Below are positions 47,445 to 59,796 of a DNA stretch of 64,000 nt, piece after piece. The notes under the pieces are model-generated. The model was not told the DNA's origin. It did no database searches and worked only from the letters and a program-made list of their open reading frames with translations. Position 1 is the first letter of the stretch. Each line of letters begins with the position of its first letter. The stretch covers positions 349,491,823-349,555,822 of the forward strand of contig NC_058524.1 in NCBI RefSeq assembly GCF_904849725.1. Reading direction: 5' to 3'. A program made the translations under genes and the position numbers. The DNA comes from Hordeum vulgare subsp. vulgare. Lineage: Eukaryota; Streptophyta; Magnoliopsida; Poales; Poaceae.

Positions 47445-49534
47445 ATGGCGGAAGGTGCGACTGCAAAAGCCGAGCGGGCCAAGAAGGGCTCGCGCGGTTT
47501 TTACTCGAGAGTCGGGTCGCTTCCATCGAGATGGATCCAAGGTGACTGGATGCCGTCTTTGGTCCACAAGGATCTAATGCTGGACCTAGAGAACGAAGGC
47601 TTGGTGGTCTCGGGCAGTTGGCGGTTGCCGGATGAAGGCCAGATGGAGCCCTCGTCGAAGGGCACCGAGCGGGTGCTCCTGGTCACCCACGTGGAAAGAA
47701 GTTTCTCCTTGCCCCCGCATCCATTCTTCCAAGCTTTCCATGACTTTTTCGGCACATAGTTTGATTATGTTCCCCCAATGTTGTCTCGTACTTAGCTGGT
47801 TTCGTATCCCCATGTGAGAATTTCCTCGGGTTCTATCCACACTAGCGATTATTCAAGCACCTGTTCACGTGCAGAGTGATGATAGTGAAAAACTCTTCTC
47901 AGTCAGGGGGGGGGGCACATGTAGTGTACCTCTGTGGCGTTTTAGGAATTCAACTCAGGGGTAAGATTAGTTTTACTTAGATGTCATCCCCCAATTTGGT
48001 GAAGGGTTGGGAGGACTCCTAGTTTTATTGCCAGGACGTCCCAATCGGTAAGGGCTAGTCGGGCCTTCCGCCTTATTCGCCCGAGCGAATTCGGTCGGCT
48101 CCCTCATTTACAATGTCGAAGGAAGAGAGGACATACATAGATATCTTGGTGATAGCATTGGTTTCTTTTTTGCAGAAGAATATCAACGGGATGGATCTCC
48201 TGGAAGTCTTTTTCTACCGGAGGATTCAGTCCCTACAGGCAGGGGCTCGTCCCACGTGGATGTATAGTGGTCCGGATGATCCGACATGCGTTCACCCGGA
48301 GGAGATTGGGCCAGAGCAGCTAGAGAAAAAGCTCAAGGCTATAACAATTGTGTGAGACAATCCCACGAGCACCAGGTTGGTGATACCCTTCTCAGCAGAG
48401 TTGCCTCGGAATGACGTAAAGTTTCACGAGCTTGAATCGAATGCATTTCTCCATTGCTTGTTGTTTGTTCTAACTTTTTAACTCGACAGGCTTGTAGAGG
48501 ATTGGTTCATTTCATCCCGGCGGTCGACTGCGCACCCATCGACATGGCGAGTGACATCGAGCATCAGGGGGACTCGGAAGGCGAAGATGACGACGAGGAT
48601 ACAGATGAGAGTGGCGATGAACACCAAGATGAGGTGGAGACCTCCTTGGCTGATGAAGTTCCACCCGAAACACGTTCGAAAACGCGTCAGGACTGTGGGG
48701 CCCGTATCGGGGGTGCTAGGACTCTGAAGGTGGTGAAGCCAACTATGTCGGCTATGCCAACCCATAGTTCCAAATGCAGTGAGAGCGAGCCACAGGTGTC
48801 GCCGGAGTAGGTTGCCAAACACCCGAAGACCACGACCTCGAACCCTGAAAGGTTGTCCTACCGTGCATCAAGGTTGATGTGTGAGTTGCTTTGCCATAAG
48901 TTCCTCCGCCGAATGATTATTTCTTCGATTGTCTTGTTATACTGAGTGACGAATGGTCTTCTTGTTGTCTTCATTGCAGGGCTGATACGTAGACTGCTTC
49001 TCTGGAGCCGAAGACCTCCGGCAAAGGGCAGATGGATGACAACATCGCCTCTTCTAAAGGTACCCCTTGGGCTTTTTGTGTGCCATTCGGGATCTTGCCA
49101 CGTAATGATGCTTTGAATGTTTGTGGATGCGTGCAACGCCATGAGTTGTGATTGAACTTGATCATGCTAGTCCTGTAGCGGTTGGCAAGGCGTCCAAGCA
49201 AGATGCGACCCCCAGTCGAGTGATTGAGTTCTCGAATGCCCAGGTTCAGGTTCCTGAGGCTCGGAAGGATGCTTTCGATGGAGTTTCACTCAGACCTAGT
49301 CCGTCTGTGACACTGTGTCGTCCTTCTGTGTACCGCAACCTCTTCCACCTGCACCATATCCCGGAGGATCAGAAGGGAGCATGCGACGCAGCCTTGGCTC
49401 AACTGGAAGTGATTGTTGGGTGGTTAAAATAAGCGTACGATGATAGTGAAGTTGTGGCGAAGAACATCCGGGTGAGTCCTTTTCGTGTACACATGTTTGT
49501 GTTTCTGAACTTGATCCCGAGTGGGTTTTCTCAA
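47445..49534 (+). pseudogene. Antisense accessory gene of element F (plant mobile-domain-like, decayed)
   Basis: Starts MAEGATAKAERAKKGSRGFYS. The stretch DWMPSLVHKDLMLDLENEGLVV...WRLPDEGQMEPSSKGTERVLLVTHVERSFSLPPHPFFQAFHDFF corresponds piece by piece to the first coding exon of the TAT1 antisense gene (W...GE.VVF..H.ERG...P...F). TAG stops at 47757 and further on break it. A later exon begins after TTTTTTGCAG at 48176 (NINGMDLLEVFFYRRIQSLQAGARPTWMYSGPDD). An acidic stretch (GDSEGEDDDEDTDESGDEHQDE, 48569-48634) follows. Another coding piece (49148-49432) ends near a GTGAGT donor at 49471. The gene is cut at 49535. Function unknown. Confidence 0.6.
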
Positions 49535-51357
49535 TGTCACATCCCTAGATTTCACTACATGGCGCCTAGTTAGAGTGTGCATCATATTTTCTTTCTTGCA
49601 TTAAAAATGAAATGGGGATTGATTAAACCCTAGCACCTGACTCTAACTAAACCAACTCAAATGATGTGATTATTCAATGAACCCAAAATGGCCTTCAAAA
49701 ATGTTCATCTTTTCTGTTAAATGTTGGCAACAATATTACAGGGATGAATATTATTTTTGAAACATTTTTGGCAATTTAATTAATCCATAAAAGTCATTGG
49801 AAATTGCCAAAGTAAATAACTATAACTACTTACTTATTATAAAATGCTCAGTTATTTTGTGGATCTTGGAAATAATCCAAATAGACCCCCACAAATAATT
49901 CTGGTATTTTACGAATTAGTTTGGAGCCAAAAAAGTCCAATAAAAGTCAGAATTACAAAACAAAAATAAAATAAAAAGGAAAAAGTGGGGAAGAAGCTTA
50001 CTTGTCGCCACGCCCAGCCCATCCCCTTCCTTCTGTCATCTTCCACCTCTGCCAATAGGCAGAGGAGGAGGTGGCCGCCGCTATCCATGGGCACAGCACC
50101 CAGTTGCGTGCTTGCTTGCTCCCTTCATCATGCTGGCAACGGGGATAGAACCGCAGACAACATCCCCATCTTCTCCTCCCCTCCTCACTCGCTCTCCTCT
50201 TCTCCCCCTCTAGCCACCATGGCCGTCATGCAAGCTGACCGTCGACAGCCCCTCCAGCCATCCAACCTCGCCCCTGAGCCATGCAAAAGTTCCGCCTCGA
50301 TGACGTGCAACTCCACGCGTGAAGAACCGACGCCAAGAGCCCGTGCAACGCCATGAAGCCATCGTCTCCAACCTCCGGCCACCGAGCTCGTCGTCGTGGA
50401 TTCGCCATCTCTAGGCCGTCCCTTAGCATGCTATCAACGCCTCTCCACCCCTCATGAGCTCAGGAACCCATTCCCCTCATTCCCCCCTTCGTTCTCGAGC
50501 TGTAGCCCTCGATTCCACCGGAGCGCGACGAGATATACCGCGGAAGCTCGTCGCCGGTGGGGCTCCGGTGAACGGCTAGTTCTTCCGAGGTCACCAGTAG
50601 CTCCAACTCATCAGGTAGATGCCGTAGGAGCCAAGCCCCGGCAGTTTTGTGCACTGGTTTGATGACCCTGACATGGCCCAAGCACCGGCAGCCGCCGAGC
50701 TTGTCGCCGGCATCGACTCCAACCTCTTCAGCCCCCAAAATTTGCAAAAATGGATGCACGAGCGAACGGCCGTTCTAACGGTGCCCTCCGCCGTCCATTT
50801 GGTCGCCGAAGGAGCATTTCCGAGCCCCTCCGCCGTCCCTAGTATCGCCGGTGGCTCACCGCGAGTGAGTTTGACATCACCACCGATGGGTTCGACCCCC
50901 CCTCCGAGTCTATGACACGTGGGGCCATCCTCTGGTTAATTAATATTAACCTAAAATAATAATTAATTATTTAAATCCTAATCAGACACTGACAAGTGGG
51001 CCCAGCCCGGCTAATTAGCTAATTAACTGAATTTCTAATTTGAATTAAGCCTGAGACACTTACCAGTGGGTCCCACTGGACAAGTTTGACGAGCAACGGC
51101 CACTATTGACCTGCTCCTATCATACTGGTGCAATATATATATTTTAGCAATGAAAATAATTCCAGAAATAGTTCAAAACTTCAAAAATTCATAGAAATTA
51201 ATCTGTCACTGACATCAAAATAATTTATATATGAAAATTGAACAGAAAAATCAAAGGAATTCAATGGTAGTATTTTCATGCATGATACAACAAGTTATAC
51301 CTGAGCATCAGGTCAAATCAATAAAAAGGGTATTTGAAAATTACCTTATTTGAAGTG
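49535..51357 (+). repeat. LTR L2, chromovirus-type, interrupted by the copia element
   Basis: Starts TGTCACATCCCTAG in plus orientation, cutting into the F antisense gene. AT-rich first 450 bp, then a GC-rich block (50000-50910) with gene-like but unsupported frames on both strands, then AT-rich again. It ends at 51357, where the copia LTR starts. The rest is expected beyond the window. Confidence 0.6.
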
Positions 51358-52746
51358 TGTAAGTGCATCTAGTGCCCCTTAGTGATTTCGGTGGTTTGAA
51401 GACTTATAGGTAAAGTGTCTAATGTGCTCATAAGTGTACACATGATCTATAAGTCGCTGAGGAGTTTGAATTATACGATGAATATCGACCCCTAAAAATG
51501 TATATCTTCTGTTGAAGAAATTGGTTTGAAGCTGAAGAATTGAATCGCGAAGAAATTGCGATGACATTGATATTCCTCATGAAGATATTGAAGATGAGGA
51601 ATTCAGTGTGTCCTGAAGAAAATCAATCTGAAGACTTTGAAGCATGAAGATTTATTCTGTCTGTTTTATTTTCTTCACTCTTGAGTCATAGGAACACCGT
51701 ACTGTTAAAGGGGGTCGAAGTAACAATTTGGAATGAATTTCCTCATGATGCTCAACCCAAGACAAATCCTACCAAAAGCCTCAAGTGAAGAATACGAGAG
51801 ACATGAGGACTCTCACAGTTGAGGGTCCCGACCATTACCGCAATTCGCGCCACATCACTGATCTTATCCAGACCAATGGTCATATTATTTAAGGGCATTA
51901 ATGTCAAATCATGTCGGGATGCTCCGAGGCTATAAATAGCCACCCCCAAACCATTAGCTGGTTGGCTGCTCCGTTAGAAACTGGCACTTGTCATAAGAGC
52001 AACCCAAATTCCTCATAGTCTTCGAGAGTAAATCATGAGTGAGGAAATACCCCAAACACCAAACCACAAACCAAAACCAAGTGATTGAGCATCACTGAAG
52101 AAGTTGTTCCTGTGTGGGACTGAAGCCTTTTACCTTTGAGGACTGTGCATCCTCCAGACGGTTAGGCGTCATGATCTAGTGCAATCCAGCAGTCAATTGT
52201 GGATCGTCGGGTGACCAAGTTTGTGAGGGTTTGGAAGTCTGCCCTGAAGACTTACCACGAGTGTTGAGAGAGGACTCTGTGTTCTTAGCTCAAGGAGAAT
52301 ACGGCAGGGACCTTTGGTTTTAAGACCAAGCCGCTCCAAACCAGATGTACAACTGTCACATCAGTTATAACTGGGTCATCAACCATTGTCTTCACTGTGA
52401 AACGGGTTCTATTTCTTGAATCCTTAAATTCCTCAATATTGTATGTTGAAGATTTTCATTGTCCCTGTTTGAAGAATTTCCTGAAGACTTTCTCTAAATT
52501 TCCTCATCCTCAAATTCTTCACTCGAGTTAATCATCATCTGCTTACTGTGTGCCTGCGTACTGTGCAAACTTCTTTTCATATTCCTCATCTTGAAAACTG
52601 TCGTAGTGATACTTTGCACCCCTGATCCTGTGTTGTTCCGCTGCAAGTTAGTCATCAGTGAGGAATTTCTTCAAAAGGAATTTCCTCAGTGATAAATTTC
52701 TAAAAATCTCCTATTCACCCCCTCTAGTCGATACAACGCACTTTCA
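51358..52746 (+). repeat. 5' LTR of copia element (1,389 bp)
   Basis: TGTAAGTGCATCTAGTGCC ... AACGCACTTTCA, followed two bases later by the PBS. GAAGAATTTCCTC-like CTTCA/TCCTCA words recur throughout. Confidence 0.88.
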
Positions 52747-52748
52747 AT

Positions 52749-52760
52749 TGGTATCAGAGC
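52749..52760 (+). other. Primer-binding site (initiator-Met tRNA)
   Basis: TGGTATCAGAGC, perfectly complementary to the 3' end of plant initiator-Met tRNA and 2 bp after the LTR. Confidence 0.9.
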
Positions 52761-52813
52761 AAGGTACTCCCTTGTTCTTTGTGATTTTGGTTTAACCACC
52801 TAGAATTTTAGTT

Positions 52814-55230
52814 ATGTCGATTGCAGGCATGATCAAGGTTACTGCAGGATGTCCTACTTTCGAAGGAAATGACTTTCCCTTCTAGAAGACCAAGATGCAG
52901 ATGCATCTACAAGCTATTGACAATGATCTCTAGTATATTGTGGAACATGGTGTCCCTATCATGACTGCTACTGTCTCTGCCGCTGATGTGAAGAAATGCA
53001 AGCAACTTGATTCTCAATCGAAGAATATGGTTTGTGGCCATTTGAGCAAAGGTCAGTATGGCAGAGTGAGTTCTTTGGGATCAGCAAAACTAATCTGGGA
53101 AAGGCTGTCCAAAGTAAATGAAGGAGTATCAACCCATCGTGATTCTCGTGTTGATGTTCTTCGCAATCTCATCAATCGCTTCAAGAGGCTTGACAATGAA
53201 AGCTGCCAAGATACCTTCAAGGAGAGATGTGGTCAGTTTGGTAAATCTTCAAGGAGAGATATGAGGAAATCACAACCTTCATCTGAGGACTACAAGAAAA
53301 CAACCTGCCACAAATGCAAGAAATCAGGTCACTACATTGTTGATTATCCTCATTGGGTGAAGGAAGAAGAAGAAATACAAGGATGAAAGTTCTGATGACT
53401 CGAAGAAAAAGAAGAAATCTTCAAAATCCTCATCCTCAAAGTCCTCATCGCACAAGAAGACTAGTTTCAGAAAGGCTCGGGCACTTATTGGCAAGGAAAT
53501 GGATTCTGAGGCAGAATCCGAAGAATGAGATGAAGAGGAGGGTTCTGATGAAGACTCAGAATCTGGATAGGCTAGTCTTGCACTTGCAACCACATTCGTC
53601 AGCAAGTCAATTTTCGACCTTGAAGAAGATAACACCATCCACACTGATGACTCTGCTGATGACTTCGCTCCAACCTATTGCTTCATGGCAAAATGTTCAA
53701 AGGTACCGAATGATGCTTCCTCCTCTGATTCAAGTGATTGTTAACCTGATGATCATAAAAACCCCAGTTATAGTAAACTTGCTATCATTGCTACTAAACA
53801 ACAAACTACCCTTGAAAAGCTTCAGAAACTGCTAGATAGAAGCGATGACCTGTTGAATGATGAAATGAAGCTTACCCAAATCCTCACTGAAGATATGAAA
53901 AGTGTTTAGTCCAGATTTGATAATCTTCAAGATCGTCATGGCACACTTCTCGCTGATCATGAGAAATTTTCCTATGAATTTCTTCAAAGGAAACTTGATC
54001 TTGAGAAGCTGAGGATTTCTCATGATGATCTTCTTATGGAAAATGATTCATTACTCGCTCAACAGATCAGTACCGCTCAAGTTGAATTCATTCCTCCATG
54101 TCTTAAAGGCATTGAACATGAAAATGCTAATTCTTCACCAGAATCATCAAATGCTTCTATTGCTACAAATTCTTCAACTGCTCCTGTGGTATCAAATTCC
54201 TCACTTGAGGAAACCACAAATGTTACTGATGAAAATGCAGGGCTGAAGTAATTGTATGAGACAGGCATGTACAAAGGGCTCAACGGGCATCAAACCCTTT
54301 GTGATGTGCTCAAAAAGCAGATTTTGAACACGAACCCGAGGAAAGAAGGAATTGCCTTTGAGAGGAAATTGAATGCTGATGGGTCATACTGGAAACCTGA
54401 GCAGTATCTCAAAGCCTCATGGGTTGCTTCTAAAGGGCCTCCTGTTGATCCGTCCAATCTAACAGGCTTTTCATGTGAATTATCCTATTCCTTAGATGAG
54501 TCATTTGACTCCAACTACAAACTGTTCAAAAATCAATTTGCTGAAGTATTTGCTCGATATGTTGGAACTAACTGCAGGAATGGACCACCCCTGAGGAAAA
54601 GCTGGGTCCCCGAAAGTTGCCTTGAAAATCTGCAGGTGAATGTCCTCATGACACTAACTATGAATAATTTGAACCCGAGATCATATTCCTCAGGAAGACC
54701 AAAGTCTTCAAGAGGAAAAAAATTCTGAACTGGTCAAAACAATGCTCGTACTCGTGCTAATTCTTCTAAAATGCAGGGAAATTACAAGGATTGTGAATAT
54801 GAGCATTATTCTTCAAATCATTATGTTCATCAATCCTCAAAGAAATTCTCTGCATATTCATTTGAGTATTTTAACCCCCCTACTGTTAAGAGAAGTGCAT
54901 TAGCTTCAATGCCCCCTTTCTCATATGGTGCTCGCAGGATGATGAATTCTTTACCACCCCTTCAAATGTGGGTGGTGAAGAAATTGAACTAATCACTTCC
55001 GCAATTCAGATCTCCAGATGAAAATCATCATTTGAAGAATTTGCCGGAGACCTCAGGAAAATGCTTGGTAGGACGCAAGCTAACATCGATGAAATGAAAA
55101 ACATTTCACACGTCCTCATAATTACTGTTTATGATGATATTCCTATCTGATGAAATTGATATCATATTCTTTAAGTATGAAGCGTATGAGATGGTAAGCT
55201 GTACTAATTCATCTGCAGGATGACAAACCC
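52814..55230 (+). pseudogene. Gag of copia element (decayed)
   Basis: ATG at 52814. In-frame TAG at 52883-52885 and 52931-52933 sit where copia gag usually has Trp. The capsid-like part runs to the knuckle CHKCKKSGHYIVDY (53311-53352), in which the last Cys is Tyr. After a frameshift near 53386 the tail is Lys/Ser-rich (KKKKKSSKSSSSKSSS), then acidic, then coiled-coil-like (LEKLQKLLDRSDDLLNDEMKLTQ, 53811-53879). The last conserved block is TGMYKGLNGHQTLCDVLKKQILNTNPRKEGIAF (54262-54360), known in SIRE-type gag. Several more stops occur. Confidence 0.75.
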
Positions 55231-56796
55231 AATAGGAATGAGTGGATCCTTGATAGTGGTTGCACACACCACATGACTGGTGACAACAGCTTGCTGATGA
55301 ATATGCCACTGACTCCATCACCCCTGAAGCAAATCACTTATGCTGACAAAGGTAAAAGCAAGGTATTAGGACTTGCCAAAGTGGCTATTTCCAAGGACAA
55401 GCACATGAACAAAGTGATGCTTGTTGAATCCCTTGGGTTTAACCTCATGTCAGTCTCAATACTTTTTGATCTTGATATGGTTATTATCTTTGGAAAATAT
55501 AGATGTGTTGTCATCATGCAATATGGCAAATCCAAAGTCTTCGAAGGTGTTAGAAGAGGGGATTTGTACATTGTTGATTTCTCTACAGGTACTCAACCAG
55601 CCACTTGCTTACTAGAAAAAACCTCAAAAGGGTGGTTGTGGCATCAAAGACTTGGTCATGCAGGCATGAGGAATCTGCACACGTTGGCAAAGAAGAAGCA
55701 CGTCATTTGCATCGAATCAGTCAAATTCCTCAAAGACCATCTGTGCGGTGCTTGTGAGTCTGGAAAAATGACCAGATCCAAACACCCCTCGAAGACTATC
55801 ATGACTACTACTCGTCCATTTAAATTGCTTCACATGGATTTATTTGGACCTACTCATTATGCCACTCTAATAAATTCAGCATCCCTATACGCCTTTGTTA
55901 TAGTTGACGATTACTCTAGATATACTTGGGTGCATATCATTCTCTATAAAACTGAAGTGCAGGAAGTCTTCAAACGATTTTCCTCAAAGGCCTCAACGAA
56001 CGTCAGCATCAAGATCAAACACATCAGGAGTGATAATTGAATAGAAGTCAAAAACACTGGTCGTGATGATTATCTTGATGAACATGGTATTACTCACGAA
56101 TTGTCTGCTCCTTATACTCCTCAGCAGAATTGCGTCGTAGAAAGAAAGAACAGGACTCTAATTGAGATGGCACGAACCATGCTTGAAGAATATCAGACTC
56201 CTCGTCGTTTCTGGCCTGAAGCAATCAACACTGCTTGCCATATCATCAACAGGGTATATCTTCACAAATTCCTCAAGAAAACCTCATATGAACTCCTCAC
56301 TGACAAGAAACCCAATGTAGGTTATTTCAAAGTTTGCGATGCAAAATGCTGGATTAGAGATCCTCACCATAGCTCAAAGTTTGCACCTAAGGCACATGAG
56401 GGTTTTATGCTTGGTTACGGAAAGTACTCGCACACCTACAAAGTCTTCAACACCTATCCCAACAAGGTTGTTGATACTGTAGATGTGCAGTTCGATGAAA
56501 CTAATGGCTCGCAAAGAGAGAAATTGCCTCCTGATCCGGAAAAGATGTCTCCTGAGGAAGCTATAAAGCTCAAAGCTACTGAATACATTGTTCCTACTGA
56601 GGAAATTGCTGACGAAATCATTCCCAACACTGATGAAAATCAAGAAGATGATCCTGAGGAAATTACTCCCGAACCAATTCCTCAGCCAAGACGAAATCCT
56701 CAACCATCTCATCCGAGGATTGCAAATGAAGTAGAACTTGACAAAATCCTCGATGACATCAACATGCCAGGTCCTCTCACTCGCTCAAAAGCTTGA
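55231..56796 (+). pseudogene. Protease and integrase of copia element
   Basis: The protease active site is WILDSGCTHHMTGD (55243-55284). The integrase zinc region is HQRLGHAGMRNLHTL...CGACESGK and the catalytic core is HMDLFGPT...VDDYSRYTW, ending in a TGA at 56038-56040 right after IRSDN. It resumes HELSAPYTPQQNCVVERKNRTLIEMARTML with the third catalytic Glu, then a C-terminal region with acidic DEIIPNTDENQEDDPEE, ending at 56796. Only one stop is evident in the core. Confidence 0.85.
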
Positions 56797-58381
56797 CACT
56801 TAGTTAACTTTTGTGGGCATTCTTCCTTTGTGTATCACAGAACCTTGAAAAGTTGCTGAGGCTTTCATGGAACCTGAGTGGATTCAAGCCATGCAAGTCG
56901 AACTTCTTCATTTCAAGCTAAATGACGCGTAGGAGCTCGTCAAAAGACCAGATCCTCGCAAGCACAATATCATAGCCACCAAGTGGATTTTCTGAAACAA
57001 GCAAGATGAGGATGGTCAAGTGGTGAGGAATAAGGCACGACACGTAGCCCAAGTCTACACACAGGTTGAAGGAATTGATTTCGATGAAACTTTTGCACCT
57101 GTTGCTAGACTTGAAGCTATTTGAATACTACTTGCTTATGCTAATCATCATAACATTATCTTATATCAAATGGATGTGAACAGTGCATTCATCAATGGTA
57201 AGCTTGATGAAGAAGTATATGTTGCTCAGCCCCCAGGTTTTGAGGATCCAAAGAATCCCGATAAAGTCAGTAGACTCACAAAGGCACTCTATGGTCTCAA
57301 ACAAGACCCTCAGGCGTGGTACGATACATCGAAGGAATTCCTCATGAAGAAAGGCTTCAAACCTGGTTCACTCGATCCAACTCTTTTCACAAAATCCTAT
57401 GATAATGAAATATTTGTGTGCCAGATATATGTCGATGACATCATATTTGGTTGTACTAACAAACGTTAGAGTGATGAATTCGCTTACAAGATGAGTGAAG
57501 AATATCATATGTCTATGATGAGGGAGCTGAAATTCTTCATAGGTCTTCAAATTCTTCAACAATGCAATGGGATCTTCATATCACAGGAGAAATACCTCAA
57601 GGATGTTCTGAGGAAATTCGACATGCATGAATGCAAAGGTGCCAAGACTCCCATGCCTACCAACGACCACCTGTGCACTAACAAAAATGGTAAAGAATTC
57701 GATCAACACGTATATCGCTCCATGATTGGCTCTTTACTGTATTTGTGTGCATCTACGCCAGATATAATGCTTAGTGTTTGCATGCGTGCACATTTTCAAG
57801 AAAATCTGAAGGAATCACACCATAAGGTTGTGAAGCATATTCTTCGATACATAGCTCACACACCAACACTAGGATTATGGTCCACCAAGGGCTCAAATCT
57901 TCATCTTGTGGGATATTCTGATTCTGACTATGCTGGTGATCGTGTGGAACGCAAGTCAACTTCTGGCACTTGTCATTTCCTCGGAAGATCATTAGTCTGC
58001 TGGTCCTCAAAGAAGCAGAACTGTGTTTCTCTCTCCACTGCCGAAGCTGAGTACATTGCTGCTGGATCATGCTGCGCTCAATTGCTATGGATGAAGAAAA
58101 CCCTCAAGGACTACGAAATCAACATGAAGAATGGGCCTCTCTACTGCGACAATGAGAGTGCAATCATGATCGCATACAACACAGTACAACATTCGAAGAC
58201 TAAGCACATCCAGATTCGTCATCATTTTCTTCGGGACAATGTCCTCAAGGGAATTATCCTCATCGACCATGTGAAGACTGACGATAAACTAGCAGATATT
58301 TTCACTAAGCCCTTGGATGAGAAAAGGTTTTGCAAGTTGCGGTGTGAGCTAAATATCTTAGAATCTTCAAACGTTTTGTAA
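56797..58381 (+). pseudogene. Reverse transcriptase and RNase H of copia element
   Basis: RT begins near 56870, with in-frame stops at about 56931, 56992 and 57121 where Trp or Arg codons would be expected (TAG, TGA, TGA). It then reads YQMDVNSAFINGKLDEEVYVAQPPGF, ALYGLKQ and YVDDIIFG (57427-57450). A TAG at 57467-57469 separates it from the thumb and RNase H part (57491-58381), which is open: GYSDSDYAGD, SLSTAEAEYIAA, YCDNESAI, HIQIRHHFLRD and LADIFTKPLDEKRF. The C-terminus is intact to 58381. Confidence 0.88.
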
Positions 58382-59796
58382 AAACATGCACACATCCAAC
58401 ATTTAGGCAAAATTGATGACTTAGATGTGCAACACACGAAGAATCAATTTTCTTCAACCAATGAAGAATATCACTCTTAGCGTGAGGAAATTAATGAAGA
58501 ATTTGGTTCTCACGGCCCTACGACAATTGTACGCGGCGCCTGAAATCATCATTCTTATACGATGGGTCATGCCACCACCAACTTTCAAATTCCTCAAGAT
58601 TTTTTTTTAAAGTTGTTTTTCCTCAAGTTGATTTTCTTCAAAGTTGTTGTTCTTCTAAGATGTTTTTCTTCAAAGTTGATTTTCTTCAAAGCTGAAATTC
58701 ATCATCCTGACGCTTTGTCACAAAATGCTCATGTAAGTCAAAATCTTCAAAACACTTGATGATTTACATTTGCCTAGTCATATATATATATATAGACTGT
58801 GATTTCAAAGTCCTCAACAGCATTCACTTATAGCTATTTCTTCAACTTGATATTTCATCTAAGTGAATGTGATCGGACCTTACTTCCCCTCTATGCAATA
58901 CTCGCCCAGTCTATTCAATTCTTCATATGCGTTCTACTTGAAACTTTGTTCAAAATCTTCACTGCGTCCTTGTTAGCTGATGATTTTGCAACAAAATCCT
59001 CAAACCCTCAAAAATGATTTTGATATTTTTACACAGTAACTGAACCCCACTTCCCACGATCAGATAAGCACGATCTCCACCGCTTTAAACTCTGGCTACA
59101 CGTGTCATGCGGAGACGAAAGGGCAAGGGCAGTTCGGTCCGAAAGAATCGGCCGGACAGTTTTCACCTGAGCTATAAATACATCCTTACCCCCTCCGGTC
59201 AAAACTCTTCGTTCTCTCTCGACCTTCTCTCCGCTACAGCAAAGACCTAGCGCCTCCGCTAGAAGTTTCATTGCTGGCGAGGAACAACTTCACTGCCTCG
59301 ACCTCTCCGTCGCCGAAATCACGCCGGAACCAGAACTTCTTCGTCCGTCGCCGCCGTAGCCGTCTTTTGTCGCCAAGTTAGGGCGTAGTGGACTCCCACC
59401 GAACAGCATCTACTACTACTCCTTCCGTTCTTCGTGCTTGCTATATAGGGTAAATAAAATCCTATTTTTACAGTCCCTTTCAATCTACTATTTTACCTTA
59501 GATTCGTGGAATCTGTTTTTTCCTTAGTGTCTATCAGTCTCTATTCCTCAAACACTACTTATTCCTCAAACTCTTGATGAATTTCACTAAGCAACTAAAA
59601 TTCTTCACGTGATTCCTCAATTGTGCAAATTTTCGAATATGTACAACTCTGGAACCCAAGATCAGAGTGCTTAGACAAATTCCTCAACCCACTGATCAAA
59701 TTCCTCAACTTTAAATTTTTTCAATTTCTTCAAATCTGAGAACGCATACGACCTCTCCAAATTCCTCGCACCTATACTCTGTTCATAGGTACAAAA
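58382..59796 (+). promoter_or_regulatory. Inter-ORF spacer with putative promoter and leader intron for the third ORF
   Basis: A 1.4-kb non-coding stretch. It contains a (TA)n run near 58780, a CACGTG G-box at 59099-59104, a TATA box TATAAATA at 59173-59180, then a C/T-rich leader. A donor AGG|GTAAAT lies at 59450 and an acceptor TTCATAG at 59782-59788, eight bases before the ATG at 59797. This looks like an internal pol II promoter plus a 339-bp leader intron. Confidence 0.5.

Larger units (their letters stand above)
46185..49534 (-). mobile_element. Element F: second TAT-type gypsy element, 3' part only
   Basis: The 3' LTR (46185-46720), a minus-strand PPT and an internal region with a plus-strand (antisense) gene are visible. 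The layout mirrors TAT1: the antisense gene starts next to the 3' LTR and runs away from it. The LTR end (minus) resembles the TAT1 U5, with a GGGCCCGAACTCG...CACGACA pattern. Truncated at 49535 by LTR L2. Confidence 0.65.

Noticed and set aside
48569..48634. Acidic stretch as an independent small gene
   Set aside because: It fits as one exon of the F antisense gene; such acidic spacers also occur in the TAT1 gene.
49985..50915. Possible host gene (ATG-led frames with GC-rich codon use)
   Set aside because: Overlapping frames on both strands lie inside an LTR that starts at 49535. No conserved domain or credible exon structure was seen.
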